Notes: a model not told the origin generated them from the sequence alone. Numbered from the stretch's first letter, positions 1 through 11,947 are shown. The stretch is 64,000 nt of DNA from Craterostigma plantagineum (GCA_027422505.1 JAPQWV010000018.1:13038001-13102000); one strand, 5' to 3'. Made by a program: numbers and translations.

Positions 1-1
1 G

Positions 2-3000
2 TCACAACGTCCTACCAATGAGAAGGGAGGAGTGGCGCATGCCGCATGCATGGTAGCTAATGAGGTAAATGCGACGAGCAGTGGAGGTCGACAACTCTCG
101 AACGTTGAGTATCAACAATTTCTTGGACTTCTCAGAAACCTCAAACCACCACATGCGAACGAACCTGTAGAAGGTAACATTAAATATTCTGACGACTTAT
201 GGATCCTCGATTCAGGAGCATCCGAACACATGACCGGACGACTTTCTCTCTTAGCCAATCGAGTACAGATAGAGGGTCCTTGTCCAATCACAACGGCCGA
301 TGGAAGGATTTCTCATGCTACGATGCGTGGGACCATAAAATTTGGCGATAATTTCACCTTGCGTGACGTTTTATATATTCCAAATTTTTCATGCAATCTC
401 ATTTCCATAGGGAAGTTGACGGCTGATATGAATTATTGTGTAACATTTTTCTCTTCTCGGTGTTATATACAGGACCTAGCCTCAAGGAGGTGGATTGGAG
501 CGGGTGAGCTTCAACGGGGGGGTTATTGCATCGGTAGAGTAGGAGTTTGTGCGGCCGTTGGGACCGACTCTATGACTAGTATCGATACGTGGCATCGAAG
601 ATTAGGTCATCATTCGTCTAAGGTCTTACGTTTATTATCCAGTATTTCTTCTAATAAAAGTCCCGAGTCTATTTGTGATGCCTGTCATCGCGCAAAGCAT
701 GCACGATCGTCTTTTCCATTAAGCAATAAGACAGCAACTTCTATATTTGAATTATTACATTGTGACGTTTGGGATCCCTATCGCACCAAGTCCATTGATG
801 GTGCACATTATTTCCTAACCATTCTTGATGATTTCAGCCGAGCGACATGGGTTTATATGCTTAGAAAAATCAGAGGTTTACAAATACCTCACCGTATTTT
901 GTACGACGATCAACAACCATTCTAGTCAACCCATCAAGTTTATTAGAACTGACAACGGCACCGAGTTTCTTTCTCATAAAATCCAGTCCTTCTTCAACAC
1001 TCAGGGAATTACCCATCAGACGACCTGTGTTTATACACCCCAACAAAATGGTCGGGTTGAACGAAAGCATCGTCATATTCTTAACGTCGCTCGTGCTCTT
1101 CGCTTTCAACCCCATCTTCCGGTACGTTTTTGGGGAGAGTGTGTTTTAACAGCTGTCCACTTAATTAACCATACTCCCACTCCTTTGTTGTCCGGCAAAT
1201 CGCCACTCGAGGTACTTTACAATAAACCCATTACTTATGACCACCTTAGAGTTTTCGGATGTCTCTGTTATGCTAAGGTTTTTCCTCGAGATTCAGATAA
1301 GCTCGCACCCCGTTCTCGTCGGTGCATTTTTTAGGGTATCCTCACAACACAAAAGGGTGGAAAGTTTATGATCTTGAATCCAACGAGATTTTTTTGTCTC
1401 ACGGTGTCATTTTTCATGAGAGTATCTTCCCATTTCAGCGAGATTCGTTATCAAAAAATTCAACATTCTCTCTCGATCGTCCCATGAACGCTGTTAGTCC
1501 AAATATGCCCCTTGAGGATAACCCAGTTGATACACCATCCTCACCACAGTTAAACAATACCGAGCCACATGAATCAGCCCCACCATCCATATTACCATCA
1601 TCGCCACATGAATAGGCCCCACCTACCATATTACCATCATCACCCTCACCGTCTAGCAACACAGAGACGTCCGAGTCAACCCCAATAGAAATACTACAAC
1701 CTCACACTTCTTCCAGTACCGTGTCAGACCCCCCACACCGATCTTCAGTCACTAACTTTTCACCGGCTCGGTCACAATGTGCTCGTCGCCCTCCATCACA
1801 CTTAGATGATTATTTCTGCTATACTGTTGCACCTACCCCTCGAAGATTCTCGTTCGCTTCCTCTTCATCTCCTTCAGGTACGGCCTACCCATTAGAGAAA
1901 TTTATTACATATAATAATTTTTCTAGCTCTTATCTTGTCTATCTAGCAGCACTTGATTCAGAAATTGAGCCTCGATCATATTCTGATGCGGTTAAGGATA
2001 GTCGTTGGCATGATGCAATGACTTCAGAGATTCGAGCTCTTGAGGAAAATGGGACTTGGACAATTGAGCATCTCCCCCCTGGAAAACGACCAATTGGTTG
2101 TCGATGGGTCTATAAAATAAAGAGGCGAGCTGATGGAAGCATAGAGCGCTTTAAGGCACGTCTTGTTGCCAAAGGATTCACACAAGTTGAAGGGATGGAT
2201 TTTCATGAGACATTCGCCCCTGTAGCCAAGATGACTACCGTCCGTTGTCTCCTCACTGTTGCTCTCGCTAAGGGCTGGGAACTGCATCAGATGGACGTAA
2301 ATAATGCTTTCCTTCATGGAGATCTAGATGAGGAAGTATACATGCGACTACCACCTGGTTATTCTGCTTCTTCGTCTATATCAGTTTGTCGATTACGTAA
2401 GTCACTATATGGATTACGACAAGCTTCTCGCAACTGGTTCGCCAAATTTGCTACTGTTCTTAAATCATATGGTTTTCGACAGTCACTAGCAGATTATTCA
2501 CTGTTCACTTTTAAGTCAGATGCTGACTTTTTAGCAGTTCTTGTCTATGTTGATGATCTTATTATCGCGGGAAACAGTTCTTCTCGGTGCACCTCTTTTA
2601 AGAAGTATCTTCACGGTTGTTTCAAGATTAAGGACCTTGGACCTCTAAAATATTTCTTGGGGATTGAGATCGCTCGCACTAGGTCAGGCATGTTTCTCTC
2701 TCAGCGTAAATACATTTTGGAGATTATCGAAGATTGTGGTCTCTCATCTGCCAAACCAGTAGCATTTCCAATGGACCAACGACATCAGCTCGCTTGTCAA
2801 CGAGTCCCCCACTATCCGATCCAGCTCGGTATCGTCGTCTTATTGGGAGCTTCCTTTACCTCACCATCACTCGTCCTGAACTATGCTACTCAGTACATCT
2901 TTTAGCTCAATTCATGCATGCACCTCTTGAGAGTCATTGGGACGCTGCACTACGTGTTGTTCGATATCTCAAGCATAGCCCGGGCCAAGGAATTCTGTTA

Positions 3001-3501
3001 GAAAGGCCGACTTCCTTGAATCTCGTTGGTTTTTGTGATTCTGATTGGGCAAGTTGTCCAACCACTCGACGGTCAACCACAGGCTATTTTATCACCCTTG
3101 GAGGATGTCCAATCTCTTGGCGTACAAAGAAGCAAGTCACGGTATCTCGGTCATCTGCCGAAGCCGAATATCGTTCCATGGCTGTCACAACAAGCGAAAT
3201 CATATGGTTGCGTAGTCTTCTTTCATCACTCGGCATTTGTGAGACAACTCCGGCTCGCTTATTTTGCGACAATCAATCAGCGTTGCACATCTCAGCTAAT
3301 CCGGTTTTCCATGAGCGAACTAAGCATATTGAAGTTGACTGTCATTTTGTTCGCGAGCGCATACAATCTGGCGAACTCATCGCGTCTTATATTCCTACAA
3401 AGTTACAGCTTGCGGATATTTTTACGAAGGCTTTGGGTCGAGATCGATTTCATTTTCTTCTAAACAAGTTGAGCATTCGTGATCTTCATGCTCCAACTTG
3501 A
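2..3501 (+). pseudogene. copia gag-pol remnant (PR-INT-RT-RH)
   Basis: The reading frame is broken into at least five pieces. The protease motif ILDSGASEHMTG lies near 212-238. A GAG-pre-integrase zinc region (WHRRLGHHS) lies near 590. The integrase core (HCDVWDPY, then RTDNGTEF) covers about 750-1060. Reverse transcriptase follows from about 1990, with WVYKIKRR, the catalytic LVYVDDL near 2540, and KYFLGIE. RNase H (SDWASCPTTRRSTTGY, then SSAEAEYRS and the terminal LADIFTKALG) runs to 3501. A frameshift lies near 865 in the integrase, another near 1330, an in-frame TAG at 1613-1615, and a frameshift near 2780. It cannot make a full polyprotein and is a dead copy. Confidence 0.85.
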
Positions 3502-3508
3502 GGAGGAG

Positions 3509-3702
3509 TATTAAGGAATCATTTAGCATGATTCTAGGAGTTATTTTACTTAATTGTAGATTTGATTCTAGGAGTGATTCTAGCAATCACACTTATGATC
3601 GTATTAAATTCTCTTTGTATATAATAGGTGCTATTGTATCATTATCCAATATACAGAAATCATTATTCATAATATCATTATCTTTCTTCTTTCATGTTTA
3701 CA
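3509..3702 (+). repeat. 3' LTR of the first copia element
   Basis: It begins just after the polypurine tract and ends at TTTACA (3697-3702). It includes a TATA-like TTTGTATATAATAGG near 3614, as an LTR promoter would. The first bases (TATTAAGG) differ from the canonical TG start. The boundaries are inferred because the partner LTR is off the window. Confidence 0.6.
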
Positions 3703-4140
3703 AGTGGTTCCAAGCTCTAAACAGTGAAAAGAAGATAAAGAGAGGGAGAGAGAATATGTGTGTGTGTTCTTGGTGTGTTAGTGTGTGTGGGGCGTGTGGG
3801 AGATGATGTAAAATGGATAAGAGCCACTTATTTATACTATTCACGCGTCTAGGGTTTCATACTGCCCTCCTTCGTCAGATCTCCCGGACGCTTCCTTAGC
3901 TCTTCCGAGTTCTTCTTCTGGCCCTTCCATATAGTTCCGTAGCTTCTTGGGATATCTTCCTCTTCAGGTCTATTGGACACTTCCTTAGCTCTCTCGATTA
4001 CTTCCTTTGGTCCCTCTGGATAGCTCCGTAGCTTCCTGGGATATCTCCCTAGCTCCTCCAAATATCAGCTTCGTGCATTGCCTCTGGTCGAACCTCGTAC
4101 GTGGTCCTTGCCTCCTTCAGACACAACATCCTACTCTGTT
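3703..4140. other. intergenic, no gene seen
   Basis: The segment holds a GAGA-rich stretch (3725-3755), a short GT run and a CT-rich region (3860-4075). The CT-rich region repeats phrases like TTCCTTAGCTC and CGTAGCTTC(C/T)TGGGATAT at roughly 110-130-bp spacing, suggesting an old imperfect tandem duplication. I recognise no protein. Confidence 0.4.
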
Positions 4141-4410
4141 CTTTGTGGGTTGTCAGGTCAGGAGGAATGCTGGATAAGTCACCCCTATCAAGGCTTAACA
4201 GCCTTTTTGTGATATGTTCTTTAGTTCTCGTGTTTTAGATAGTGAGTCTTAGTTTTCTGTCGGCTTTTTCGTTTTTGTTGGGTGTTTGATGCTCCGTGTG
4301 AGCCTTGTTTTCTCTTCCAGATTGATATTACTTAAGAGACCTTCTGGGCTATTTAGCCCATGTACTTTTGTTTATGATATTAAAGCAATCGTTTCCGGGA
4401 AAAAAAAAAA
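4141..4410 (+). mobile_element. possible LINE or retroposon 3' tail
   Basis: A T-rich non-coding stretch ends with a polyadenylation-like ATTAAA (about 4379) and an 11-A tract at 4400-4410. It carries a small palindrome, CTGGGCTATTTAGCCCA, near 4347. This looks like the 3' end of a 5'-truncated plant LINE or another polyadenylated insertion. No reverse transcriptase is visible and no target duplication was found, so the call is weak. Confidence 0.35.
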
Positions 4411-5275
4411 CATGCTATTTTCGTTTTGGTTCTTTTATTTTAGTTATTTTAGCTTTTCCTTTTAGTTCTTTTACTTCTTTTCTGTTTACTTATTTCAACT
4501 GAAACATTAATCCTTATCTAGTTAATAAACATTTATTTACTATTTAACTTTTTTCCTCCTTTTTGTTTTGTTAGTCTATTTGAAGTACTCACATTTCCAA
4601 TATAAAACTATATATTAGTTCTTAAAAGTATATGTTCCACCTTAATCTCATCACTAACACAAATATTTTAAATAATTATAGTCGATATTTAACTCAATGG
4701 TCTCACTTTGCTTCAAAAAGAAGCATCACCAACTAAGAACGTTATATAAAAACGGCAATGATTAGCTTACGGCCCCCTTCAGTAAAAGTTTTTTAAATCT
4801 GTCCGTAACCAAACCGGCAACGGTTATCCCATTCTCTAACCGTAACCGTCGTTATAACCGGCGGTTCTAACCGGGCTTGAACTTTTTAATTTTATTTTTC
4901 TTATTAAAGTAAACCTGTTTAAACATGATTATGTGTTTATCATTTTATTTTGTTTCGTTTTTTCTGAAATATATTTAATATATGATAATACATGATATGA
5001 TATTATTTTGATCTTATTTAAGCTTATTTAATGCATAGAAAGGAATCATGGGACCGAGTGAAAGAAGAATAAAATCATGGCACCGATCAAGGGGATTTAC
5101 TACATGGGAATAAAACTTGGAGATAAATGTGGAAGAAACATCGCAAAGAATTAAGTATTATATATTTCTGTGATATAAAGGAATCAAAGACAACGGAAAT
5201 ACTACGAAGAAGACGACACACGAGACGTGAAACGGTTATACATATAAACGCACATACACCTACCTCCATTAATGG
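4411..5275. other. intergenic, AT-rich
   Basis: No coding feature is seen. At 4800-4880 there is a cluster of AACCG/CGGTT motifs (for example AACCGTAACCGTCG), reminiscent of the ends of some plant hAT-type miniature elements, but no boundaries could be set. Confidence 0.35.
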
Positions 5276-5375
5276 CGGCGTGGCGGCGTTGGGGAGATTT
5301 AGGGTTAGGATTAGAGAGAAGGAGGAGACGGCGTTGGGGAGTTTTAGGGTTAGGATTAGAGAGAAAGCGGAGAAA
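5276..5375 (+). repeat. two-copy tandem repeat with telo-box-like motif
   Basis: The phrase GGCGTTGGGGAG(A/T)TTTAGGG, followed by TTAGGATTAGAGAGAA, occurs twice about 47 bp apart with one or two differences. Each copy contains TTTAGGGTTA, which matches the plant telo-box, but this is not a telomere array. Confidence 0.7.
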
Positions 5376-5442
5376 AGAAGGGAATACTAAAGAGAACTGA
5401 ACGTAGCATTTACATTATCTAATTAATTATATATTTATTATC

Positions 5443-5448
<6 letters not shown>

Positions 5449-5474
<26 letters not shown>

Positions 5475-5475
5475 T
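5449..5475. repeat. (AT)n microsatellite
   Basis: An uninterrupted AT dinucleotide run is seen directly. Confidence 0.9.
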
Positions 5476-5479
5476 TAAG

Positions 5480-5572
5480 ATATTGGCGGGCTGGCCCGCG
5501 GGCTGGACCGCCCCACCATGCCAATGCCCGCGCCCGCGCTGGCTGGCCCGCCCCCTGGCGGGCCTAAAATAT
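5480..5572. repeat. GC-rich GGCGGGC repeat fragment
   Basis: A dense run of GGCGGGC/GCCCGC words stands in otherwise AT-rich DNA. The same vocabulary fills both ends of the hAT-like element at 8011-8503, so this is probably a truncated relative. No terminal repeats or target duplication are evident. Confidence 0.5.
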
Positions 5573-5955
5573 CGAAGCGCTTCATACGAGACATCAAGAC
5601 ATTATAAATAAAGATAAGTTTATCATATAGATGCATTACATTGTAAATAAATTAAACCATAGGGATCTATAGATATTTCAAAGAATTGCCAAGAAAAATG
5701 ACAAGTGAAAACAAATAGCATCTAGGCCACCATTATATGATGAAAACTATTGGTTAATTATTATTTATAGTCCTCGAAATATTATTTGATTTATATTTCA
5801 TTTTATTACAACGTCAGGAAACATGTTATTATCTATCAAGTAACATAAATCGAACTACGTATATGATATAAAACCTTGGTTGTGATGAGTGATAAGTATA
5901 AGATTAATCACAATCGATAATATTATTCTGGAAAGAGACGATATAATCATGTAAG
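5573..5955. other. intergenic, AT-rich
   Basis: I see no gene, terminal repeat or repeat unit here. Confidence 0.4.
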
Positions 5956-6073
5956 ATTCAATTGCACGTGAGTAATCAATTTACCGGGGTTGTCGTTCGA
6001 CGACAAAGTGTACGCTGAACCAAATTTCTTAGGTTCATCGATTTTCTGTGAGCTCACTATGGCTCTGATACCA
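5956..6073 (-). repeat. copia leader plus primer-binding site, out of place
   Basis: This segment is a near-copy of 10965-11084, the untranslated leader of the neighbouring copia element. It includes the tRNA-Met primer site, read here as GGCTCTGATACCA at 6061-6073. A normal 3' LTR should be followed by host DNA, so a second leader here implies a truncated tandem copy or LTR-LTR recombination. Confidence 0.75.
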
Positions 6074-6236
6074 TAACAAGATATGAAGAAAGAATTCTTG
6101 TATTCCGTCTTAAGTGATCGAGTACATCATATATAGACAAAAGCTCGAAATCCTAGCACTAATTACTCTATCTATTCCCTAATTACATAGCCTAAAGACA
6201 GGAAAATATACACACGTGATCTATAGCATATATACA
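6074..6236 (-). repeat. left LTR of minus-strand copia element
   Basis: It aligns over its whole length with 11085-11258. The main difference is an 8-bp indel near 6132, with a few substitutions elsewhere. Read on the minus strand it starts TGTATATATG after the polypurine tract AACTTGAGG and ends CTTGTTA. Confidence 0.8.
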
Positions 6237-6239
6237 CCT

Positions 6240-9200
6240 CAAGTTGCTGCGTGAAGGTCACGAACACCCAACTTGTGTAACAAATACTCGAATTGACCCA
6301 ACCAAGGGCCTTCGTAAATATATCCGCCAACTCATCTTTACTTCGTATAAAGTGGGTTGCAATAGTGCCACGCTGCACTTCATCACGAACAAAGTGACAA
6401 TCAATCTCGATATTTTAGTACGCTAATGAAACACAGGATTAGCTTCGATATGCAGAGCAACTTGACTGTCACAATAAAGATGCATCGGTCAAGAATGATC
6501 AATACCAAGAAATAAGAGCAACCCTTTCAACCACAGTAGTCACAAGTAGTCATAGCCGTATATCGGTACTCTGCTTCGGCCGAGGACCGCGAGACTGTAT
6601 GTTGTTTCTTCGTCTTCCAAGCAATAGATGAATTACCCAACACGATGAAGTAGCCTGTGAGAGAACGACGAGTCAATGGGCAGCTAGCACAGTCCGAATC
6701 ACAATATCCTCGCAATGTAAGTCACAGTCAGAGCGCAACAATACACCTTGTCCAGGATGTCCCTTCAAATACCGAACAATGCGCAAAGCAGCGGACCAAC
6801 GAGTTTGACGAGGAGCATGCATAAACTGAGCGAGAACATGCACCCCATACGACAACTCAGGGCGTGTCAGCGTCAAATAGATCAAACGTCCCACCAATCG
6901 CCGATATTTACCCGGATCCACCATGAGTGCATCATCAACCAAAGCCAAACGGTGATTTTGTTCAACAGGGAAATGAGACGGCTTTGCGCCCTACAAGCCC
7001 GTTTCACTAACAATATCCAAAACATATTTACGCTGTTCACAAAAATATTCCCTGCCGATTGCGAGCACCCTCGACTCCTAGAAAATATTTCAATTTCCCC
7101 AAGTCCTTCATATGGAAACAATAACTCAAATAGTCCTTAAACCGTTGTATCACAACAACATTATCACCACCAATCACAAGGTCATCAATATAAACTAAGA
7201 CATACAACTGCACTCCTGGACGACACAAAGAAAATAAAGAATAATCAGAGTTAGACTGTGAGAATCCATACCCTTTCAAAGCGCCAGCCAGCTTAATAAA
7301 CCAGCAGCGAGGAGCCTGCCGCAAACCATAAGGAGATTTGTGCAGTCGACACACGAGACACTAGGTTGAGATGACTTAAACCCCGAAGGCAAGCGCATGC
7401 AAACTTCCTCGCTTAAATCACCATGCAGAAATGCATTGTGAACGAACTCCCACCCTTGGTTGCGGCCACAGATAGAAAGACTCTCACTGTCACCATTTTG
7501 GCCACGGGAGCAAATGTCTCCTGATAATCAATACCTTCAGTCCGATTATTGCCAAGTATCACCAGGCGAGCCTTGTAGCGTTCAATCGTGCCGTCAGGAT
7601 CATATTTAACCTTATACACCCATTTACTTCCAATCGCGTTCTTGCCAGGAGGCAACACATCAAGCGTCCAAGTTCCACTCTGTTCCATGGTTGAAATCTC
7701 TGCTGCCATGGCCTGTCTCCACCGAGGGTCTCTCACTGCTTCAGCATATATCGCGGCTCAGAACCTCCCTGCTATCACTGCTGCTAAGAAGGCTCGATGA
7801 CGAACAAAAAAATTGTCACAAGAAATATAATGTGTTAGAGGATAAGGCGTACCTGAAGAAGCGACTGGGGAGATACGAGACAAGGGCTATCACACCGAGC
7901 ATAATAACTAACATAATTGGTCAATATCTGGGATCGTTGTTTCTACCTATGACCACGTCCCAATAGTTCATGTTCATCAACCAACCCCGCATCTTGACCA
8001 CTCTCATCGATAGAGCTGTCAAGCAAGCCCGCGGCTCGCGGGCTGTAAATTTTTAGGCCCGTCTGAGGGCGGGCCTGAGCAAGCATGCTCGCGCGGGCAG
8101 CAAGCAAGCCCAAAAATAAAATATTATATAATTATTTTAAATAATAAGATTTTGAAATTTAGCTATAATTGGTAATTAATAACATAAATAAATGAATATG
8201 AAATTTTTTTATCAAATTAGATATATTTTCCAACTTGAATTCTTCATTTATTTTTCATTTCTTCCTATTTTTATGTTATTTTTTCCTATGTTCTTTATTA
8301 TTTTTTGCTTACTTTTTCCTATTTTTTATTTTTTTCTTACTGTATTTTTTTTAAACTGGTGGACTAAGCCCGCCAGGCCCGCTACCCGCCTGCAGACGGG
8401 GGTGGGCCTTCATTTTCCAGGCCCGCCATTTGGCGGGCTTGCCACTCCCGCCCGGCCAATGGCGGGCTATGGGCCGGCCCACCGGCCTGTTTTGACAGTA
8501 CTACTCATCGACCAACCCCATCTTGGCCACTCTCACCCCCTGGGTTCCACATTCGTTGTACTATTTCCAGGTAAAGTATTCTCATCTACGTCATTTGCAC
8601 CCTCTCCATGCTCAACAACCTCGTCCACCACACAATCGAGATCAGAGATAACAACAGGTGAAACCTCTAAATCATGAGACGCATCACTCTGAGGATTTGC
8701 AAAAGGAAACTCACCCTAAAAAAATATCACATCTCGAGACACAAAGAACTCCAAGACCTCAAGATCATATAACCACCAACCTTTCTTTCCAAATGGATAT
8801 CCCACGAACAAATCGTCGACTTTGACTGGGAAACTTATCTCGGTCTCTGTTCAACGACTTAGCATAACAGAGACAACCAAACACCCGCAAATGCACATAT
8901 TCAGGAGGTTTGCCAAACAAGCACTCGTACGGTGTCTTGTCCTCCAAAATTCTACTTGGTGTCCGGTGATCAAATAACATGCAGTCAGGACGCATTGTCC
9001 CCAAAATTCAGGTAAATGCGCCTGAAATCGCAAGGCTCTCGCAACATTTAGAATATGCCGATGCTTCCTCTCGACACGTCCATTTTGTTATTGGGTTCCA
9101 ACACAAGAGGTTTAGTGAATTACTCCATTCAGAGCAAAGTAATCACTTAGGCACGTAAATTCGGTCACATTATCGCTACGAACAATCTTGATCTCTTTGT

Positions 9201-10949
9201 TATGTTGTCTTTTAACCATCGCAAAAAATCTTTTGAGCGTTTCGCCAACTCCAGATTTATCCACCAACAAATAGATCCAAACTGCTCTTGAAAAATCATC
9301 AATGATGGTTAGAAAATAGGAAGAACCACAAGAAAACTTGACTTTGTAGTGTCCCAACAAGTCACAATGAATCAAGTCAAAACGCGAGCATGCTTTGTTA
9401 TTACTCGAGGGAAAAAAACTTCTCTACTCTGCTTTGCCCTTATACACACGTCACACACTTTATTCGACTCATTAGAACTACTCACACCAGCATGCGGCAA
9501 ACTACCAACAACTTTTGACGACGAATAGCCTAATCGCTTGTGCCACAAATCATAGGAAGTCCAGAGTCTTGCAACATGCTCCTACAGGTGTGGGATAGTA
9601 TAGGCCTTGTCGTCTCTCACCCATGCCAATCATTGTCTTCGTATTGGGGTCCTGTACAACACAATACAATTTCGTACACGTAACTTCATAACTCAGTTCA
9701 TCAATCAGTTGTGACACCGAGAGTAAGTTGCAATTCAAGCGTGGAATATGCAACACATTGTCAAACTTCAAATTCTTCTCAAGATTCAACATCCCTTCTT
9801 GCGTCGCCATTACTTCGCCACCATCCGGTAAGTCCACAACGCAACCAACAACGTCAAGTAGATGTATCAGGCACTGCGAAATTCCCGTCATGTGACGTGA
9901 CGCCCCTGAATCAATTATCCGCTCTAACAAGTTCTTACCAATTAGTTTATTAGTGGTACCCGGTTTGTATGAGTTTAGCAAACTCATAAACGCGTTCCAT
10001 TGCTCGACGTTCGGCGATGTTCTAACCGACCGTCCGATGTTGTTCTCTCGATGCATCCGTCGTTTGCCCGCTTCGTACGCATGCATCGGGTGTGACCATC
10101 GTTTCGTCATTGTCGCCATGATGCACCGTCTAAGCAGAGTGGGCCCTAGCCGATGACCCTCATATGTTTCGATTCGAGGCGATATTTCCACGCCCGTACC
10201 TCCACGAGTTGTCGTTGGTCCATATTTCTCTTCCCACCACTCCAAGTATCCAACCAGTTGAAAACAGTCTCCAACTGCATCTCCTGCCTTGTTGCAATGA
10301 GAACAGACCATGGACCGATCCCTGGCCTCTGCCTTGCGTCCGCCACTTCCACCACCTCGAACAGCAAATGCCATCACCTCGGGCATACCCGTCGCCGCCT
10401 TGTAATTACGTTCTTCTTGGCAAATTTTTGAGTAATCCCTGCGCATTGTTGGCAACGGTTCGGAACTCACTATATTCGACCGAACAGTTCCGAAATTAAC
10501 TTCATCAAGTCCCATAAAAATTTGATGAAGCTTTTCCTCCTCGCGCATTTTTTTAATACGACAGATTTGCACTTATAACTTTCACAAGTGCACGTAGGGG
10601 GCTGATCGTAATTGTCCAGTTCGTCCCACAATTGCTTCAGCCTTCCGTAGTATGTGACCACCGTCGCTCCTTGTTGTTTGAAGTCGGCTATCTCCGCCTT
10701 GATCTGTTGCACTCTCGTGCCGTCGGTCACGAAAAATCTCTCTCGAAGATTGTCCCAATCCTTCGCCACCTCCATATGCGTTACCGTCTTACGTTGCGAT
10801 GGTTCGATCGTGTTGAGTATCCACGATACCAACATGGAGTTAACGGTCCACCGTTCATCTTGCGTCTCATCAACCGGTTGTGTTTCTACGCCGTCGATGA
10901 AACCGAGCTTCTTCTTTGCCCGTAAGCGGTGTGCATCGGCCGCGACCAT
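6240..10949 (-). pseudogene. copia gag-pol, multiply frameshifted
   Basis: Gag starts at 10949 (MVAADAHRL...) and contains the capsid-type stretch WILNTIEPSQRKTV. A zinc-knuckle-like CSHCNKAGDAVGDC lies around 10290; its expected His is replaced. The protease motif IIDSGASRHMTG is near 9930, integrase (MIHCDLLGHY) near 9370, and the integrase C-terminal region near 8765-9030. RT has WVYKVKYDPDG near 7620 and the catalytic LVYIDDLVIGG near 7190. RNase H runs from GYCDSDCASCPLTRRS at about 6710 to ELADIFTKALG at about 6330. At least eight frame breaks and stops separate these blocks, and the RT-INT spacer is split by the nested insertion. Confidence 0.85.
8011..8503. mobile_element. non-autonomous hAT-like element, 8-bp target duplication
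   Basis: The ends are imperfect inverted repeats: TAGAGCTGTCAAGCAAGCCCG on the left and TAGTACTGTCAAAACAGGCCG read inward from the right. A perfect 8-bp duplication CTCATCGA flanks it at 8003-8010 and 8504-8511, the hAT hallmark. Both ends are packed with GGCGGGC words and the centre is AT-rich with no transposase. It sits inside the older copia element, so it is younger than that insertion. Confidence 0.85.
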
Positions 10950-11071
10950 TCTTCGTAATTCGTCTAATTCAATTGCACGTGAGTAATCAAGTTACCTGGG
11001 TTGTCGTTCGACGACAAAGTGTACGCCAAACTCAAATTCTTAGGTTCATCGATTTTCTGTGAGCTCGTCAT

Positions 11072-11084
11072 GGCTCTGATACCA
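11072..11084 (-). other. primer-binding site for initiator tRNA-Met
   Basis: Read on the minus strand this is TGGTATCAGAGCC, directly 3' of the 5' LTR, the usual copia primer site. Confidence 0.85.
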
Positions 11085-11258
11085 TAACAAGATATGAAGT
11101 AAGAATTCTTGTATTCCGTCTTAAGTGATCGAGTACACGTTGACGTCATATATAGACAAAAGCTCGAAATCCTACACACTAATTACTCTATCTATTCCCT
11201 AATTACACGGCCTAAAGACAGGAAAACATACACACGTGATCTATACCATATATATTCA
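11085..11258 (-). repeat. right (5') LTR of minus-strand copia element
   Basis: It pairs with 6074-6236. On the minus strand it begins TGAATATATATGG and ends CTTGTTA next to the primer site. Confidence 0.8.
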
Positions 11259-11398
11259 ATGATACTATCTACACATACTCCGAAGAAATAACATGTGCGA
11301 TAATATGTGCATGCATAAAGAACTGGAAGACAAATTTCACCGCACCGCTTAGTCAACTAATAACCTTTCATTTAATTGCCTATAACTAATTTACCAAA

Positions 11399-11407
11399 CT
11401 ATAAAAG
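11399..11407 (+). promoter_or_regulatory. TATA box of MLP-like pseudogene 1
   Basis: CTATAAAAG lies 72 bp before the ATG at 11479, with a typical CATC-type start region downstream. The spacing suits a plant pol II promoter, though the gene behind it is dead. Confidence 0.55.
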
Positions 11408-11478
11408 CACCATCCATGCATCAGCTCATTCCATCAAATTAACCTTATACATCGCCAATAAATAAAACATAAATAACT

Positions 11479-11947
11479 ATGGATCACCTTAATGCAGAAG
11501 CATAAGTAAAATGTCCTCCCGAAACTAACTTGGGCGAGGGCGACCTTGTAAGAATATTCCCAGAAGTCTACAAAAGGGTTGAACTACTTGGAGCAGAAGA
11601 AGTGCTCTTTCAATATGAAAATGGTATTGCGTTTGATATATTATAATTTTTCTTGATAAACTATACTTTTATTTGATTCTTATATTTTATAGGAGGGGAG
11701 AACAAGAGAGATATACTGAAGGCTCAGGTAGACGAAGGAGGAAAATCAATAACTTACAGATCTACTGAGGGAGATATCTAGCAAATTTGGCTACGCTGCA
11801 AATTTTAACTTTGGCGAAAATAATGGAGTTGTTAAGATATCTATTGAGCATGAGAAAGGTAATGAGTCATCGCCTAATGCAGACGAGTTCGCTAATATAG
11901 GAATGGAGGTCATTGAGCACATCGACGCTTATATTTTGCAGAAATGA
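11479..11947 (+). pseudogene. Bet v 1 / major latex protein-like pseudogene 1
   Basis: Two exons can be read. Exon 1 (11479-11623) includes RIFPEVYKRVELLGAEE. Exon 2 (11693-11947) includes KAQVDEGGKSITYRSTEGD and the C-terminal VKISIEHEKG...FANIGMEVIEHIDAYILQK. This is the MLP/Bet v 1 layout: one intron after the first third and a C-terminal helix ending in an IDAYIL-type motif. Family members bind hydrophobic ligands in the cytosol. Damage: an in-frame TAA nine codons after the start, apparent loss of N-terminal residues, and a frameshift with TAG near 11779. The intron has GT (11624) and AG (11692). Confidence 0.8.

Larger units (their letters stand above)
1..3702 (+). mobile_element. Ty1/copia LTR retrotransposon, 5' part outside window
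   Basis: The domain order protease, integrase, reverse transcriptase, RNase H on the plus strand is that of Ty1/copia. The 5' LTR, primer site and most of gag lie before the window. A polypurine tract (TTGAGGAGGAG, about 3498-3508) is followed by an LTR-like segment ending in CA at 3702. Because only one end is visible, neither the target duplication nor LTR divergence can be assessed. The integrase and RT motifs resemble the Ale/Retrofit group; this lineage call is tentative. Confidence 0.85.
6074..11258 (-). mobile_element. degenerate Ty1/copia element with two LTRs
   Basis: LTRs lie at 6074-6236 and 11085-11258. A tRNA-Met primer site adjoins the right (5') LTR, and a polypurine tract adjoins the left (3') LTR. 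Gag, PR, INT, RT and RNase H remnants follow in the correct order on the minus strand. A hAT-like element is nested at 8011-8503. The left end continues into a second leader fragment (5956-6073), so no target duplication can be read. Confidence 0.85.

Noticed and set aside
5276..5375. Interstitial telomere repeats
   Set aside because: Only two isolated TTTAGGG words within a larger non-telomeric duplication.
5127..5390. Arginine-rich small protein with duplicated RVRIREKE phrase
   Set aside because: The phrase is the translation of a two-copy DNA repeat; no conserved domain or gene context.
8192..8677. Phenylalanine-rich membrane-like protein
   Set aside because: The hydrophobic run comes from a T-rich centre of the hAT-like element, and the remainder reads its GC-rich arm and retroelement antisense.
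11071..11090. tRNA gene suggested by tRNA-Met-like sequence
   Set aside because: Only the 12-13 bases complementary to the tRNA 3' end are present; these are retroelement primer sites, here and at 6061, 26231, 38340 and 44097.
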